A DNA stretch of 64,000 nucleotides from Bacillota bacterium. GTDB lineage: Bacteria; Bacillota; Clostridia; Lachnospirales; Lachnospiraceae. The notes beneath the pieces are model-generated. The model was not told the DNA's origin. It was given only the letters and a program-made list of their open reading frames with translations, and made no database searches. The stretch lies in NCBI GenBank assembly GCA_023398375.1, contig JAEWSH010000042.1:372001-436000 (forward strand). The letters are read 5' to 3'. Within the stretch, counting starts at the first letter, position 1; each line of letters starts with the position of its first letter. Shown piece by piece: positions 35,214-44,802 of the stretch. A program made the translations under genes and the position numbers.

Positions 35214-35597
35214 ATGAAGGAAGTTATGGCAATTGTCAGACAAAATAAAGTCAATGTGACCAAAGAAGCTTTGGCAGAAGCGGGAGTCCCAGCCTTTACC
35301 TGTAGAAAAGTGTTAGGAAGAGGAAAAAAATTAATTGATATGAGTTTATTACATTCATTTGTAGATGCAGGAGAGGTTCCGGCAAATCCAATGGGAGAAT
35401 ATATATCGGAAGCAACCAGATTAATATCCAAACGCGTATTTACAATGATCGTAGACGACTCAGAGGTAGAAAAAGCAGTAAATACAATCATGGATGTGAA
35501 TTCAACAGGGAATCCGGGAGATGGAAAAATTTTTGTATTGCCAATCCTTGAAAATTATAAGGTTCGAAACGGAGAAGCAACCATAGAAGCATACTAA
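35214..35597 (+). CDS. nifI2: Nitrogenase PII-like regulator NifI2
   Basis: This is the 127-residue second PII-like subunit. It begins MKEVMAIVRQNKVNVTKEALAEAGVPAFTCRKVLGRGKK, has the longer T-loop insert typical of NifI2 (residues about 40-65), and ends with NSTGNPGDGKIFVLPILENYKVRNGE. It acts with NifI1 in 2-oxoglutarate-sensitive post-translational control of nitrogenase. It lies 11 bases after nifI1 and 16 bases before nifD, so the set is co-transcribed. Confidence 0.94.
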   Translation: MKEVMAIVRQNKVNVTKEALAEAGVPAFTCRKVLGRGKKLIDMSLLHSFVDAGEVPANPMGEYISEATRLISKRVFTMIVDDSEVEKAVNTIMDVNSTGNPGDGKIFVLPILENYKVRNGEATIEAY

Positions 35598-35613
35598 AAC
35601 AGGAGGTGAGAAC

Positions 35614-37212
35614 ATGAGTGTTGCAGAAAAAGTGCTAGATCAGTATAGCTCGAAAGTATATAAAAATCGTAAAGATCACATTGTGCAGATAAATAATAAT
35701 GACAATAACAATCAGATAGCAGCAAACGTCCGAACCATTCCTGGTATTATGACACAAAGAGGCTGCTGCTATGCAGGCTGCAAGGGTGTTGTTCTTGGAC
35801 CGATCAAGGATGCCCTGCAGATCGTACATGGACCGATCGGTTGTGCCTTCTATGCTTGGGGAACCAGAAGGCATAAGGCAAAAAAAGAAGAGGGAGTCGA
35901 TCATTATTTGCAATATTGTCTGTCAACGGATATGCAGGAACCGGACATTGTATTTGGCGGTGAAAAAAAATTAAAAAAAGCGATTGACGAAGCAATGGAT
36001 TTATTTCATCCGTCCACCATTCTGATTTGTTCTACCTGTCCGGTCGGACTGATTGGAGATGACATCCATGCAGTTGCAAAATGGGCAGAAGAAAAATATT
36101 CCATTAAATGCATTGCGTTCAGCTGTGAAGGCTATAAGGGCGTGAGCCAGTCAGCAGGACATCATATTGCAAATAATCAATTGGTTAAATTTATAATTGG
36201 CGAAGGTGACCGTGAAATCAAGAATAAATTTTCCTTAAATATTCTTGGTGAATACAACATTGGCGGTGATGGATGGGAGACAGAGCGTATCTTAAAACGT
36301 ATTGGATATGAAGTGGTATCCACCTTTACAGGAGATAGCAGTATCGACGACTTGAAAAATGCGCATCAGGCAAACTTAAGTTTAGTGCAGTGTCATCGTT
36401 CCATAAACTATATAGCGGATATGATTCAGACGAAATATGGTGTTCCATGGATGAAGGTTAACTTTATTGGAGTACAAGGAACCATAGAATCCCTAAGAAA
36501 TATCGCCAAGTATTTCAATGATCCTGAATTAACAGCCAAAACAGAGGCAGTTATTTCAGATGAATTAGAAACGATTTTTGATGATATCGAGTATTACAAG
36601 ACCAAGCTAAAGGGTAAAACAGCCGCCCTTTACGTAGGTGGTTCCAGAGCTCATCACTATCAAACACTTTTAAAAGATTTCGGCGTAAGTACCATTTTGG
36701 CAGGCTATGAATTTGCTCATAGAGATGAATATGAAGGAAGAGAAGTTCTTCCGTTCGTAAAAGAAGATGCGGATAGTAAAAACATTGAGAGCATTACCGT
36801 AGAACCAGACCCAGAAAAGTATCACGTATATGTATCAGAAGAAACGCTGAATAGGCTGAAAGATGAAAAACTCTTAGATTATTACGGTGGTATGGCAAAA
36901 GAGATGGATGATGGAACTTACATGGTGGATGACTTAAATCATTTTGAAACAGAAGAATTTTTAAAATTATTAAAACCTGACATCTTTTTCTCTGGTATCA
37001 AGGATAAATTTGTAGCACAAAAAGCTGGTATTTTGTCAAGACAGTTACACTCGTATGATTACAGCGGACCATATGCAGGCTTTAAGGGAGCGGTCAATTT
37101 CGCAAGAGATATTACAATGGGTATTTATACTCCGGCATGGAGCTATGTAAAGGCACCTTGGAAAACGGCTCCGATCTTAGTTGGTACAATGGGAGGTGAG
37201 GAATCATGTTAG
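35614..37212 (+). CDS. nifD: Nitrogenase molybdenum-iron protein alpha chain NifD
   Basis: The 532-residue subunit binds the FeMo cofactor and shares the P-cluster. P-cluster cysteines are seen at C56 (YAGCKGVV), C77 (GPIGCAF) and in ICSTCPVGLIGDD. Cofactor ligands are present as Cys in SLVQCHRSINYI and His in RQLHSYDYSGPY. The VSQSAGHHIANN motif has the Gln and His that surround the cofactor in Mo-type enzymes, arguing against a vanadium or iron-only form. The length includes the extra segment (about 385-440) found in clostridial NifD. The stop overlaps nifK by seven bases. Confidence 0.97.
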   Translation: MSVAEKVLDQYSSKVYKNRKDHIVQINNNDNNNQIAANVRTIPGIMTQRGCCYAGCKGVVLGPIKDALQIVHGPIGCAFYAWGTRRHKAKKEEGVDHYLQYCLSTDMQEPDIVFGGEKKLKKAIDEAMDLFHPSTILICSTCPVGLIGDDIHAVAKWAEEKYSIKCIAFSCEGYKGVSQSAGHHIANNQLVKFIIGEGDREIKNKFSLNILGEYNIGGDGWETERILKRIGYEVVSTFTGDSSIDDLKNAHQANLSLVQCHRSINYIADMIQTKYGVPWMKVNFIGVQGTIESLRNIAKYFNDPELTAKTEAVISDELETIFDDIEYYKTKLKGKTAALYVGGSRAHHYQTLLKDFGVSTILAGYEFAHRDEYEGREVLPFVKEDADSKNIESITVEPDPEKYHVYVSEETLNRLKDEKLLDYYGGMAKEMDDGTYMVDDLNHFETEEFLKLLKPDIFFSGIKDKFVAQKAGILSRQLHSYDYSGPYAGFKGAVNFARDITMGIYTPAWSYVKAPWKTAPILVGTMGGEESC

Positions 37213-38570
37213 ATTATACAAAAAAAGAAAATTATGAAAGAACCGCACTTAAAGTCAATCCGGCAAAGACCTGTCAGCCGGTAGGTGCAATGTATGCAGC
37301 TCTCGGGGTACATGAATGTATGCCTCACAGTCATGGTTCACAAGGATGCTGTGCTTTTCACAGAATGTTCCTGACCAGACATTTTAAAGATCCGGCAATG
37401 GCTTCCTCCAGCTCCTTTACGGAGGGCTCGTCTGTGTTTGGCGGCGGTAGTAACTTAAAAACAGCAGCCAAGAATATTTTTGATATTTATAACCCAAGAA
37501 TCATTGCAGTACATACGACCTGTCTGTCAGAAACCATCGGTGATGACTTAAATGCTTTAATACAGGAGATTACTATTCCGGAAGGAAAATTTATGGTGCA
37601 TACCAATACACCAAGCTATAAGGGCTCCCATATTACCGGCTTTAGCAATATGGTATCCGGTTTTATCAAGTACTTATCCGTTTCTTCCGGTAAAAAGAAT
37701 GGGAAAGTAACCATCATACCCGGATTTGTAAATCCGGGAGACATGAGAGAAATGAAAAGAATTGCGGAGGCAATGGGGGCTTCTTATATCATGCTTCCGG
37801 ATACCAGTGGAGTTATGGATTCTCCGATGACAGGAAAATTTGAGATGTATCCAAAGGGTGGGACTACCGTAGAGGAAATTATAGAATCAGGTGATTCAGA
37901 GCTTACCATAGCACTAGGCAGATTGACAAGTGAATCGCCGGCAGACACCTTAGAAAAGAAATGCGGTGTACCATATAAAGTACTTTCCCTTCCAATCGGT
38001 ATCGGAAAAACAGATGAATATATTATGGAATTGCAGGCATATTCCAAGAAGGAAGTACCTTATGAGCTAGAGGAGGAAAGAGGGCAGTTGGTTGATATCT
38101 TACTTGATATCCATCCATATACCTATAACAAAAAGGCGGCCATATTTGGAGATCCTGATACCGTACTTGGAATTGCAGAGTTCGTACTGGAAATGGGAAT
38201 GGTTCCCAAATATTTAGTAACCGGTACACCTGGTGAAGCTTTTGAAAGAGAAGCAGCTGATTTATTTACAAAATTTGGTGTAGAAGGCTGCAAGGCAAAG
38301 GCGGCTGGAGACTTATATGAATTGCATCAGTGGATTCAGCAGGAAAGTGTAGATTTACTGATTGGCGGAACGCATGGAAAACATATAGCAAGAGCGGAGG
38401 ATATTCCATTGATTCGGGCAGGTTTCCCGATTATTGACCGATATATTCATTCTTACATGTCTTTGGTTGGTTATAAAGGAGCCATGAGACTGGCAGAACT
38501 GATTACCAATGCACTGATGGATCGACAGGACAGAGACTGTGCAGAAGAAGATTTTGAAATGGTACTGTAA
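37206..38570 (+). CDS. nifK: Nitrogenase molybdenum-iron protein beta chain NifK
   Basis: The 454-residue beta subunit lacks the N-terminal extension of proteobacterial NifK, as in Clostridium. P-cluster cysteines are in KTCQPVGAM, GSQGCCAF and HTTCLSETIGDD, and the SSFTEGSSVFGG motif is conserved. It overlaps the nifD end by seven bases, with the ribosome binding site GGGAGGTGAGG inside nifD, implying tight coupling. A structured gap of 125 bases separates it from nifE. Confidence 0.97.
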   Translation: MLDYTKKENYERTALKVNPAKTCQPVGAMYAALGVHECMPHSHGSQGCCAFHRMFLTRHFKDPAMASSSSFTEGSSVFGGGSNLKTAAKNIFDIYNPRIIAVHTTCLSETIGDDLNALIQEITIPEGKFMVHTNTPSYKGSHITGFSNMVSGFIKYLSVSSGKKNGKVTIIPGFVNPGDMREMKRIAEAMGASYIMLPDTSGVMDSPMTGKFEMYPKGGTTVEEIIESGDSELTIALGRLTSESPADTLEKKCGVPYKVLSLPIGIGKTDEYIMELQAYSKKEVPYELEEERGQLVDILLDIHPYTYNKKAAIFGDPDTVLGIAEFVLEMGMVPKYLVTGTPGEAFEREAADLFTKFGVEGCKAKAAGDLYELHQWIQQESVDLLIGGTHGKHIARAEDIPLIRAGFPIIDRYIHSYMSLVGYKGAMRLAELITNALMDRQDRDCAEEDFEMVL

Positions 38571-38581
38571 CATACCGGAAG

Positions 38582-38680
38582 AAAATCAAGCGGCTGCGAA
38601 GCGGACATTTGATTTTACCTGATATGTTAACGAGAGAACAAAGTTCTCGAGTGTTATCAGAAAGCGGCTGCGAAGCGCGG
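38582..38680 (+). promoter_or_regulatory. Structured region between nifK and nifE
   Basis: AAAATCAA (38582-38589) pairs with TTGATTTT (38609-38616). A central hairpin follows, with TGATA/TATCA ends and GAGAAC/GTTCTC near the loop (about 38620-38659). The 15-base word AGCGGCTGCGAAGCG occurs twice (38589-38603 and 38663-38677); each can form GCT/AGC closed by a GCGA (GNRA) tetraloop. The second copy directly abuts the nifE ribosome binding site. No terminator T-run is present, so the region more likely affects mRNA processing or stability than termination; that is inference. Confidence 0.6.
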
Positions 38681-38695
38681 AAAGGAATGCATCAT

Positions 38696-40039
38696 ATGGA
38701 AAATGCGAGCATATTAGAGGAAAGAAAAGAGTTCATCTTATATAAGCAGGATGGGTGCAGCGGAAACGGAATGCGCTGCGATACCAACAGTGTGTCAGGA
38801 GCAGTCAGCCAAAGAGCTTGTGTATATTGTGGAGCGCGAGTTGTTTTAAATCCCATAACCGATGCATTTCATATTGTGCATGGTCCCATTGGTTGTGCCA
38901 GCTATACCTGGGATATCAGAGGAAGCTTAACAAGCGGGGAGGATCTATACCGTAACAGCTTTTCCACAGATCTAAGGGAACAAGATGTTATTTTCGGCGG
39001 TGAAAAGAAATTAACGGCTGCAATCGAGGAGATTGCAGTCAAATATCATCCGAAATTGATTTTTGTATATGCGACGTGCATTGTCGGGGTAATCGGAGAC
39101 GATGTAACGGCAATCTGCAAGGCAATGTCCAAGAAGTATCATATGCGAGTCATACCAGTGAAATCTCCGGGATTTTCAGGAAATAAATCAGTGGGATACC
39201 GAATGGCTTGTAATGCCATTATGGAATTGATTTCGGGGCAAACGAAGGAAAAGAGAAAAGGTGTCAATATATTAGGTGATTTTAATCTTGCCGGTGAGAT
39301 GTGGATTATTAAGGATTATCTGAATAAAATAGGTGTTCCGGTCATTTCAACCATGACGGGAGATGCTACCTATGAAAGCCTTCTCGAGGCACCTTCTGCT
39401 ACCTTAAATATTGTACAATGTGCCGGCTCAAGTACTTATTTAGCGAATCGAATGGAAGAGGAAATGGGAATTCCGTATATCAAAGTAAGCTTTTTTGGAA
39501 TTGAGGATACAACAAGCTCACTGATTCGTATCGCCGAGGCGATACAGGATGAAGATGCAAGACAAAAAGCAATTACTTTTACAACTCAGGAAACTATAAG
39601 ATTACAGGAATTTCTTACTAAATATAGAAGAAATCTGGAAGGAAAAAAAGCTGCTATCTATGTAGGTGGTGGTTTTAAAGCAATTTCCCTGATACGGCAA
39701 TTTCAGTCCATGGGAATGGAAACTGTAGTTGTTGGTACGCAGACAGGGAAAAAAGACGACTATGAAATAATAGAGAGCTTAGTCAACAAAGATACCGTCA
39801 TACTTGATGATGCCAATCCGGCAGAATTAGAAAAATTTATGAAGGAAAAGAAAGCAGATATCTTAGTTGGCGGCGTAAAGGAAAGACCGCTGGCATATAA
39901 GCTGGGAATCGCATTTTGCGATCATAATCATGAAAGAAAGCATCCGTTAAGCGGCTTTGATGGAGTTGTAAATTTCACCAAAGAAATTAACAGCAGTATT
40001 AACAATCCCGTTTGGAACTATATGGAGGGAAGCATATGA
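38696..40039 (+). CDS. nifE: FeMo cofactor scaffold protein NifE
   Basis: NifE with NifN forms the scaffold on which the NifB cofactor matures. The protein is about 447 residues. It has conserved cysteines in RACVYCGARVVLNPI, GPIGCASYTW and YATCIVGVIGDDV, plus VKSPGFSGNKSVGYRMA, which replaces the His-containing NifD motif as expected for NifE. ATG 38696 is preferred to the upstream TTG 38609, because AAAGGA lies nine bases before it and the upstream codons cover a structured non-coding region. The stop overlaps the next start (ATGA). Confidence 0.94.
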   Translation: MENASILEERKEFILYKQDGCSGNGMRCDTNSVSGAVSQRACVYCGARVVLNPITDAFHIVHGPIGCASYTWDIRGSLTSGEDLYRNSFSTDLREQDVIFGGEKKLTAAIEEIAVKYHPKLIFVYATCIVGVIGDDVTAICKAMSKKYHMRVIPVKSPGFSGNKSVGYRMACNAIMELISGQTKEKRKGVNILGDFNLAGEMWIIKDYLNKIGVPVISTMTGDATYESLLEAPSATLNIVQCAGSSTYLANRMEEEMGIPYIKVSFFGIEDTTSSLIRIAEAIQDEDARQKAITFTTQETIRLQEFLTKYRRNLEGKKAAIYVGGGFKAISLIRQFQSMGMETVVVGTQTGKKDDYEIIESLVNKDTVILDDANPAELEKFMKEKKADILVGGVKERPLAYKLGIAFCDHNHERKHPLSGFDGVVNFTKEINSSINNPVWNYMEGSI

Positions 40040-42681
40040 GAGGTACCTTGGTAAATTTAAATGTAAATCCTTGCAAGATGTGTATGCCGATGGGAACTGC
40101 CACGGCTCTGTTCGGCATTTCGAAATGTATGACGATCCTTCATGGCTCACAAGGGTGCAGTACCTATATTAGAAGACATATGGCAACCCATTATAATGAG
40201 CCGGTGGATATTGCCTCCTCCTCCTTAACTGAGGAGGGAACGGTGTATGGAGGTGAGAAAAATCTCCTGACAGGTCTTAAGAATTTAATCAAGCTATACG
40301 AACCGGAAGTAATCGGAGTGGCGACTACCTGCCTTGCAGAAACAATAGGTGAAGATATTGGGAGAATCATTGAGAAATTCTATATGGAAAATCCTGAATA
40401 TCAAAACATTAAAATTATTCCCATTCCATCAGCCGGATATGCAGGAACCCAATTTGAAGGCTACATGAAAGCTTTATATGAGATTGTAAGAAATGTAGAA
40501 ATGAATACCACAAATAATCAAAAGGTAAATATTGTAACTAGTACCCTGTCTCCAGCAGATACCAGATATTTAAAGGAATTGCTAGAGGAATTTTCCATTG
40601 ATTATATTCTATTACCAGACTTATCAGACACCTTAGATGGTGTACATAAAACAAATTATGAAAGACTGCCGGTTGGAGGAACCCGGATAGAGGATATCAG
40701 CAAAATGGCAGGCGCATGCATTACCCTGGAACTATCAAGCTTTACCGAGGATAATCCTTCGGTAGCAGAATTTTTATATGAAGCTTACGGCGTTCCTTAT
40801 AAAAAGTGTGCACTTCCTGTCTGCCTTAGAGATATGGATAAATTGATTAAAATTCTATCGGATATTTCGGGAAAACCCATTCCCGAAAAGATAAAAAATC
40901 AGCGTGGACGATTCCTGGATGCCATGGTAGATGCACATAAATATAATGGGGAAGCAAGAGCTGCTATTTATGGAGAACCGGATTTTGTCTACAGCACTGT
41001 GCGTTTATGTGTAGAAAATGGCATCATGCCGATGCTTGTAGCCACAGGCTCAAAATGCATGGGGCTGAAGGAAATGCTTGTCAATCAGATACAGGAGGTG
41101 GCAGATTCCTATTTTATTGAACGTTTTGAAATACTTGATGATATAGATTTTCAGACTATAGAAGAAATGGCAAGAGAATTAGGGATTAATATACTCATTG
41201 GCAATTCGGACGGAAGAAGAATGGCAGAAAAATTAGGCATTGAACTTGTTCGAAGAAGTTTTCCTGTTCATGACAGAGTAGGAGGGCAAAGACTTCGCAT
41301 GCTAGGCTATGAAGGCGCACTTACCCTTCTGGATGACATAGCAAATGTAATACTTGCAAAGAAGGAAACCGGCTTTCGAGAAGAGTTATATCACAAATAT
41401 TACAAAGGAGAGGCTGTATCTATGGTCGAGAAAAATAATGAGAAAAAAACAATAGAACAAAAAACCGCTACGCATCCATGTTTTAATTGTGGAGCTCATG
41501 ATTATGCCAGAATGCATTTACCAATTGCTCCAAAGTGTAACATAAGCTGCAATTACTGTGTTCGCAAATTCGACTGTCCAAATGAGAGCAGACCGGGAGT
41601 CACCACCAATATATTAAAACCGCAGGAAGCTTTTGAAAAATATATGGAAGTAAAAAAGAAGGTCCCAAAGCTTTCGGTAGTAGGAATTGCCGGACCGGGA
41701 GATGCATTAGCTAATTTCGAGGAAACGAAAAAAACCTTGGAGTTAATCAGAGAGCAGGATAAGGAAGTAACCTTTTGCTTATCGACTAACGGACTCATGC
41801 TTCCTCGCCATGCCAATGAATTAATACAACTTGGAGTTTCACACGTCACTGTGACCATGAATGCCATTGATCCTAAAATCGGAGGGCAGATTTATAAATA
41901 TGTAGATTATATGGGAGTAAGGTATTATGGGGAGACTGCAGCAGCTATTCTATTAGCTAACCAGCTGACTGGGATACAGCTTCTTACGTCACAGGGAATC
42001 GTCTGTAAAGTGAACATTGTTATGCTAAAGGGCATCAATGACCAGCATATTCCTGAGGTTGTTAAAAAGGTGAAGGAATTAGAGGGAACCATTACGAATA
42101 TAATGCAATTGATTCCAGTTTCCGGAAGTGTATTTGAGAATTTACCGCTGGTAAGCAACAAGGAAATTATGAAGATGAGAAAAGACTGCGGTGAGACCAT
42201 GAAGCAGATGTATCATTGCAAGCAATGTCGTGCAGATGCCATTGGTACCTTAGAAAATGATCGTTCGATTGAGTTCAATGCTTGTCATAGGGCAGAAGAG
42301 CCGGAAAAAACAGCGGAAAATACAGGTTCCAAGTCTCAAAAGGTTCAGGTGGCTGTGGCAACGAAGAGCGGCATGATAGTAGATCAGCATTTTGGTCAGG
42401 TATCGGAACTATATGTTTATGAATACTTCGATGGATCTGCAAAATTCATAGAAAAGAGAAGCATAGATAAGTACTGCGATGGAAAGCAGGAGTGTGATGA
42501 AAAAGAAGATAAAATCTCTATGATCATTAATACCATTGCAGATTGTGATGCTGTCATCGCAATGAGAATAGGAGATTCTCCCAAAATGAAGTTAAAAGAA
42601 AAGGGAATTAAGGTATTTACAACTTACGATAAAATAGAAGATTCGGTGAAAAAGGTTGCGGCTGAGATGTCAGCTATATAA
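40036..42681 (+). CDS. nifN-B: NifN-NifB fusion with C-terminal NifX-like domain
   Basis: This protein of about 881 residues joins three functions. Residues 1-450 are NifN (CKMCMPMGTATAL, HGSQGCSTYIRRH, TTCLAETIGEDI). Residues about 480-755 are the radical-SAM NifB, with the cluster motif CNISCNYC at C501/C505/C508 and the HPCFNCGAHD lead. Residues about 769-881 are a NifX/NafY-like cofactor-binding domain with DQHFGQ. NifB makes the 8Fe-9S-C core, which the NifEN part then matures. NifN-B fusions are known in Clostridium pasteurianum. ATG 40036 overlaps the nifE stop and has GGAGGGA upstream. Confidence 0.95.
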   Translation: MRGTLVNLNVNPCKMCMPMGTATALFGISKCMTILHGSQGCSTYIRRHMATHYNEPVDIASSSLTEEGTVYGGEKNLLTGLKNLIKLYEPEVIGVATTCLAETIGEDIGRIIEKFYMENPEYQNIKIIPIPSAGYAGTQFEGYMKALYEIVRNVEMNTTNNQKVNIVTSTLSPADTRYLKELLEEFSIDYILLPDLSDTLDGVHKTNYERLPVGGTRIEDISKMAGACITLELSSFTEDNPSVAEFLYEAYGVPYKKCALPVCLRDMDKLIKILSDISGKPIPEKIKNQRGRFLDAMVDAHKYNGEARAAIYGEPDFVYSTVRLCVENGIMPMLVATGSKCMGLKEMLVNQIQEVADSYFIERFEILDDIDFQTIEEMARELGINILIGNSDGRRMAEKLGIELVRRSFPVHDRVGGQRLRMLGYEGALTLLDDIANVILAKKETGFREELYHKYYKGEAVSMVEKNNEKKTIEQKTATHPCFNCGAHDYARMHLPIAPKCNISCNYCVRKFDCPNESRPGVTTNILKPQEAFEKYMEVKKKVPKLSVVGIAGPGDALANFEETKKTLELIREQDKEVTFCLSTNGLMLPRHANELIQLGVSHVTVTMNAIDPKIGGQIYKYVDYMGVRYYGETAAAILLANQLTGIQLLTSQGIVCKVNIVMLKGINDQHIPEVVKKVKELEGTITNIMQLIPVSGSVFENLPLVSNKEIMKMRKDCGETMKQMYHCKQCRADAIGTLENDRSIEFNACHRAEEPEKTAENTGSKSQKVQVAVATKSGMIVDQHFGQVSELYVYEYFDGSAKFIEKRSIDKYCDGKQECDEKEDKISMIINTIADCDAVIAMRIGDSPKMKLKEKGIKVFTTYDKIEDSVKKVAAEMSAI

Positions 42682-42693
42682 AGGAGGAGTAAA

Positions 42694-43002
42694 ATGGTCA
42701 GTCCAAAGTATCATGTATTTGTTTGTACGAGCTGCAGAATTAACGGTCAGCAAAAAGGCTTCTGTCATTCAAAGGGGGCGGTGAATCTTGTACAAAGATT
42801 TATGGAGGAAATTGATGATAGAGATTTATCAAGTCAAGTAATGATTACCAATACGGGTTGTTTTGGTATTTGTGACAAGGGTCCCATTGTTGTTGTTTAC
42901 CCGGAGGGCGTTTGGTATGGAAATGTAACAGAGAATGATGTGGAAACTATCGTGGAACAGCACTTTGAAGGAGGCTCTATCGTAGAGTCACTTGTTCTTT
43001 AA
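42694..43002 (+). CDS. Thioredoxin-like [2Fe-2S] ferredoxin
   Basis: The 102-residue protein closely follows the Clostridium pasteurianum 2Fe-2S ferredoxin in length and sequence style: a start like VSPKYHVFVCTSC, then TNTGCFGICDKGPIVVVYPEGVWYG. The five cysteines expected (C11, C14, C24, C56, C60) are all present. That ferredoxin is known to associate with the MoFe protein. An AAGGAGGAG site lies ahead of the ATG, 12 bases after nifN-B. Confidence 0.93.
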   Translation: MVSPKYHVFVCTSCRINGQQKGFCHSKGAVNLVQRFMEEIDDRDLSSQVMITNTGCFGICDKGPIVVVYPEGVWYGNVTENDVETIVEQHFEGGSIVESLVL

Positions 43003-43034
43003 GCAGAAAGAAAGGCGCGGGGGGAGGCATTTGC

Positions 43035-44018
43035 ATGATTCAAATAATGGATAATACGTTAACTGCTTTCGATCATTGTCTGCCTTCCAAAGAAGATCTA
43101 CATGTATTTAGTAATATGCTTTTTTCGATTGGTGTCGATATCGTTGAATTATCGGTTGATGCATATGAGAGGATGAAACCATTGCCGGAGAATGGAAAAT
43201 TTGCTCTTAATATAGAGTATATGGAAGCAATCGGTTTGTATCCTGGCTTTTATCGCTATATCTGTCATCATGATAGAAGCAACGAAAAAGTAATTAATCA
43301 AATACAATTGAACGATGCAAGAGAAATAGTTAAACTAAGGGCATTTTACGATTGTAAAGAACTTCGAATCGTTGGGTTGGATGATTTGATATGTGGATCA
43401 TATGACAAAACAATGAAAGAAATAAAAAATAGTTTACCGAAGAGCAGAGTTTATTTTTGCCCGGAAAATAATTATGGATGTGCAAGTGCGCTTGCGGTTC
43501 AATGGATCTTGATGGATGGCCATAATATCACAACAAGCTTTGCCGGATTTAAAAATAATGCTGCAACGGAAGAGGTTCTTATGGCACTTCGATTGGCGGT
43601 GCGTCATAAGCCAAACCGGGATTTATCAGCATTGCCCCGGTTAATGAAACTATTCGAAGAAATAACGAATCGTAAAATCGGAAATAAAAAACCGGTGATC
43701 GGAAAAAACATATTTAAAGTAGAGGCAGGTATTCATGCAGACGGAATCAGTAAGAATCCCCTGACTTACGAAGCGTATGATCCAAAATGTGTAGGAGGAA
43801 AAACTGAATTAGTCATAGGAAAACATTCCGGGTTAAAGGCAATTAAATATAAAATGCAGGAATTGGAAATGCCTCTGCCAATGGATATGGTAATTGAGAA
43901 AATATTATATATGGTGAAAGAAACATGCACGGAAAATAGAGCCAGTTTGAGTGACAAAGATTTTGAAAAACTTGCCATTGAGGTGATTGCCAATGAAAGA
44001 GACCAAATATATAGTTGA
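43035..44018 (+). CDS. nifV-omega: Homocitrate synthase omega subunit (NifV-omega)
   Basis: Homocitrate is the organic ligand of the FeMo cofactor. In some clostridia NifV is split in two genes; this 327-residue product is the omega part. It has a degenerate HMGL-type TIM barrel (start MIQIMDNTLTAFDHCL) lacking the RDGEQ active-site motif, and the C-terminal region with FKVEAGIHADGISKNPLTYEAYDP and IGKHSGLKAIKYKM, which belongs to homocitrate/isopropylmalate synthases. A very strong GGGGGAGG site precedes the ATG. It overlaps the alpha gene by 26 bases. Confidence 0.92.
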   Translation: MIQIMDNTLTAFDHCLPSKEDLHVFSNMLFSIGVDIVELSVDAYERMKPLPENGKFALNIEYMEAIGLYPGFYRYICHHDRSNEKVINQIQLNDAREIVKLRAFYDCKELRIVGLDDLICGSYDKTMKEIKNSLPKSRVYFCPENNYGCASALAVQWILMDGHNITTSFAGFKNNAATEEVLMALRLAVRHKPNRDLSALPRLMKLFEEITNRKIGNKKPVIGKNIFKVEAGIHADGISKNPLTYEAYDPKCVGGKTELVIGKHSGLKAIKYKMQELEMPLPMDMVIEKILYMVKETCTENRASLSDKDFEKLAIEVIANERDQIYS

Positions 44019-44799
44019 CACAACATTGCGGGATGGAGAACAAAGTCCGGGTATTGTCCTTCGTACGGAAGATAAAGTTAAAATTGCAAAATGTCTGGAT
44101 GAAATTGGTGTTTATGAAATAGAAGCAGGGGTACCGTGTCTTAGTCCGGTGGAAGAAGAGGGAATCAGCAGGATAATAGAAAATACAGCAAAGGCAAAAA
44201 TATCCGTTTGGAGCCGCATGAATGCTGAAGATGTAAAAAAATCCATCGTCTGCAGACCCGACATTATCCATATTGGAATGCCGGTATCCTATATTCAGAT
44301 CTATACCAAGTTGAAAAAGAATAAGGTATGGGTACAAAAATCAATATTGGAGTGTGTAGCAGTTGCAAGAAGTCAGAATGTTGATGTAACCGTTGGATTG
44401 GAAGATGCATCCAGATCCGATATTGGATTTTTATTAAGTCTGATCAGGGAACTTAGTAAAGAGGGAGTCAAAACAATACGTTTGGCAGACACTGTTGGTA
44501 TCTTAACTCCAAATAGAACGAAAGAAATCGTAGAAACTATGAAGGCCTATTCAGATGTTAATATTGAAATGCATGTCCATAACGATCTGGGCATGGCAGT
44601 AGCCAATTCGATTATTGGCGCAAAAGCAGGTGCCGACTATATTGACAGCACCTTATTTGGCATAGGAGAGAGAACCGGAAATTGTAATTTTTATGACTTT
44701 ATTAAGGCAAGTGAATCCATATTTCAATTTGCAATGACCAAGAAACAGATCAGGGAAGTTGAAAAAAAGGTGTATGAAGAACTGAAAGGGGCAATGTAA
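43993..44799 (+). CDS. nifV-alpha: Homocitrate synthase alpha subunit (NifV-alpha)
   Basis: The catalytic part of split homocitrate synthase is about 268 residues. It has the DTTLRDGEQSPG active-site motif, the VGLEDASRSD and RLADTVGILTP motifs, and the metal-binding HVHNDLGMAVANS. It ends after the TIM barrel, matching the C-terminal supply from the omega subunit. ATG 43993 has GAGGTGAT seven bases upstream inside nifV-omega; the upstream TTG 43987 is less likely. Confidence 0.95.
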   Translation: MKETKYIVDTTLRDGEQSPGIVLRTEDKVKIAKCLDEIGVYEIEAGVPCLSPVEEEGISRIIENTAKAKISVWSRMNAEDVKKSIVCRPDIIHIGMPVSYIQIYTKLKKNKVWVQKSILECVAVARSQNVDVTVGLEDASRSDIGFLLSLIRELSKEGVKTIRLADTVGILTPNRTKEIVETMKAYSDVNIEMHVHNDLGMAVANSIIGAKAGADYIDSTLFGIGERTGNCNFYDFIKASESIFQFAMTKKQIREVEKKVYEELKGAM

Positions 44800-44802
44800 T
44801 AT

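Noticed and set aside
38609..38695. Upstream extension of nifE to TTG 38609
   Set aside because: The added residues are encoded by a structured intercistronic region, and the good ribosome binding site fits ATG 38696.
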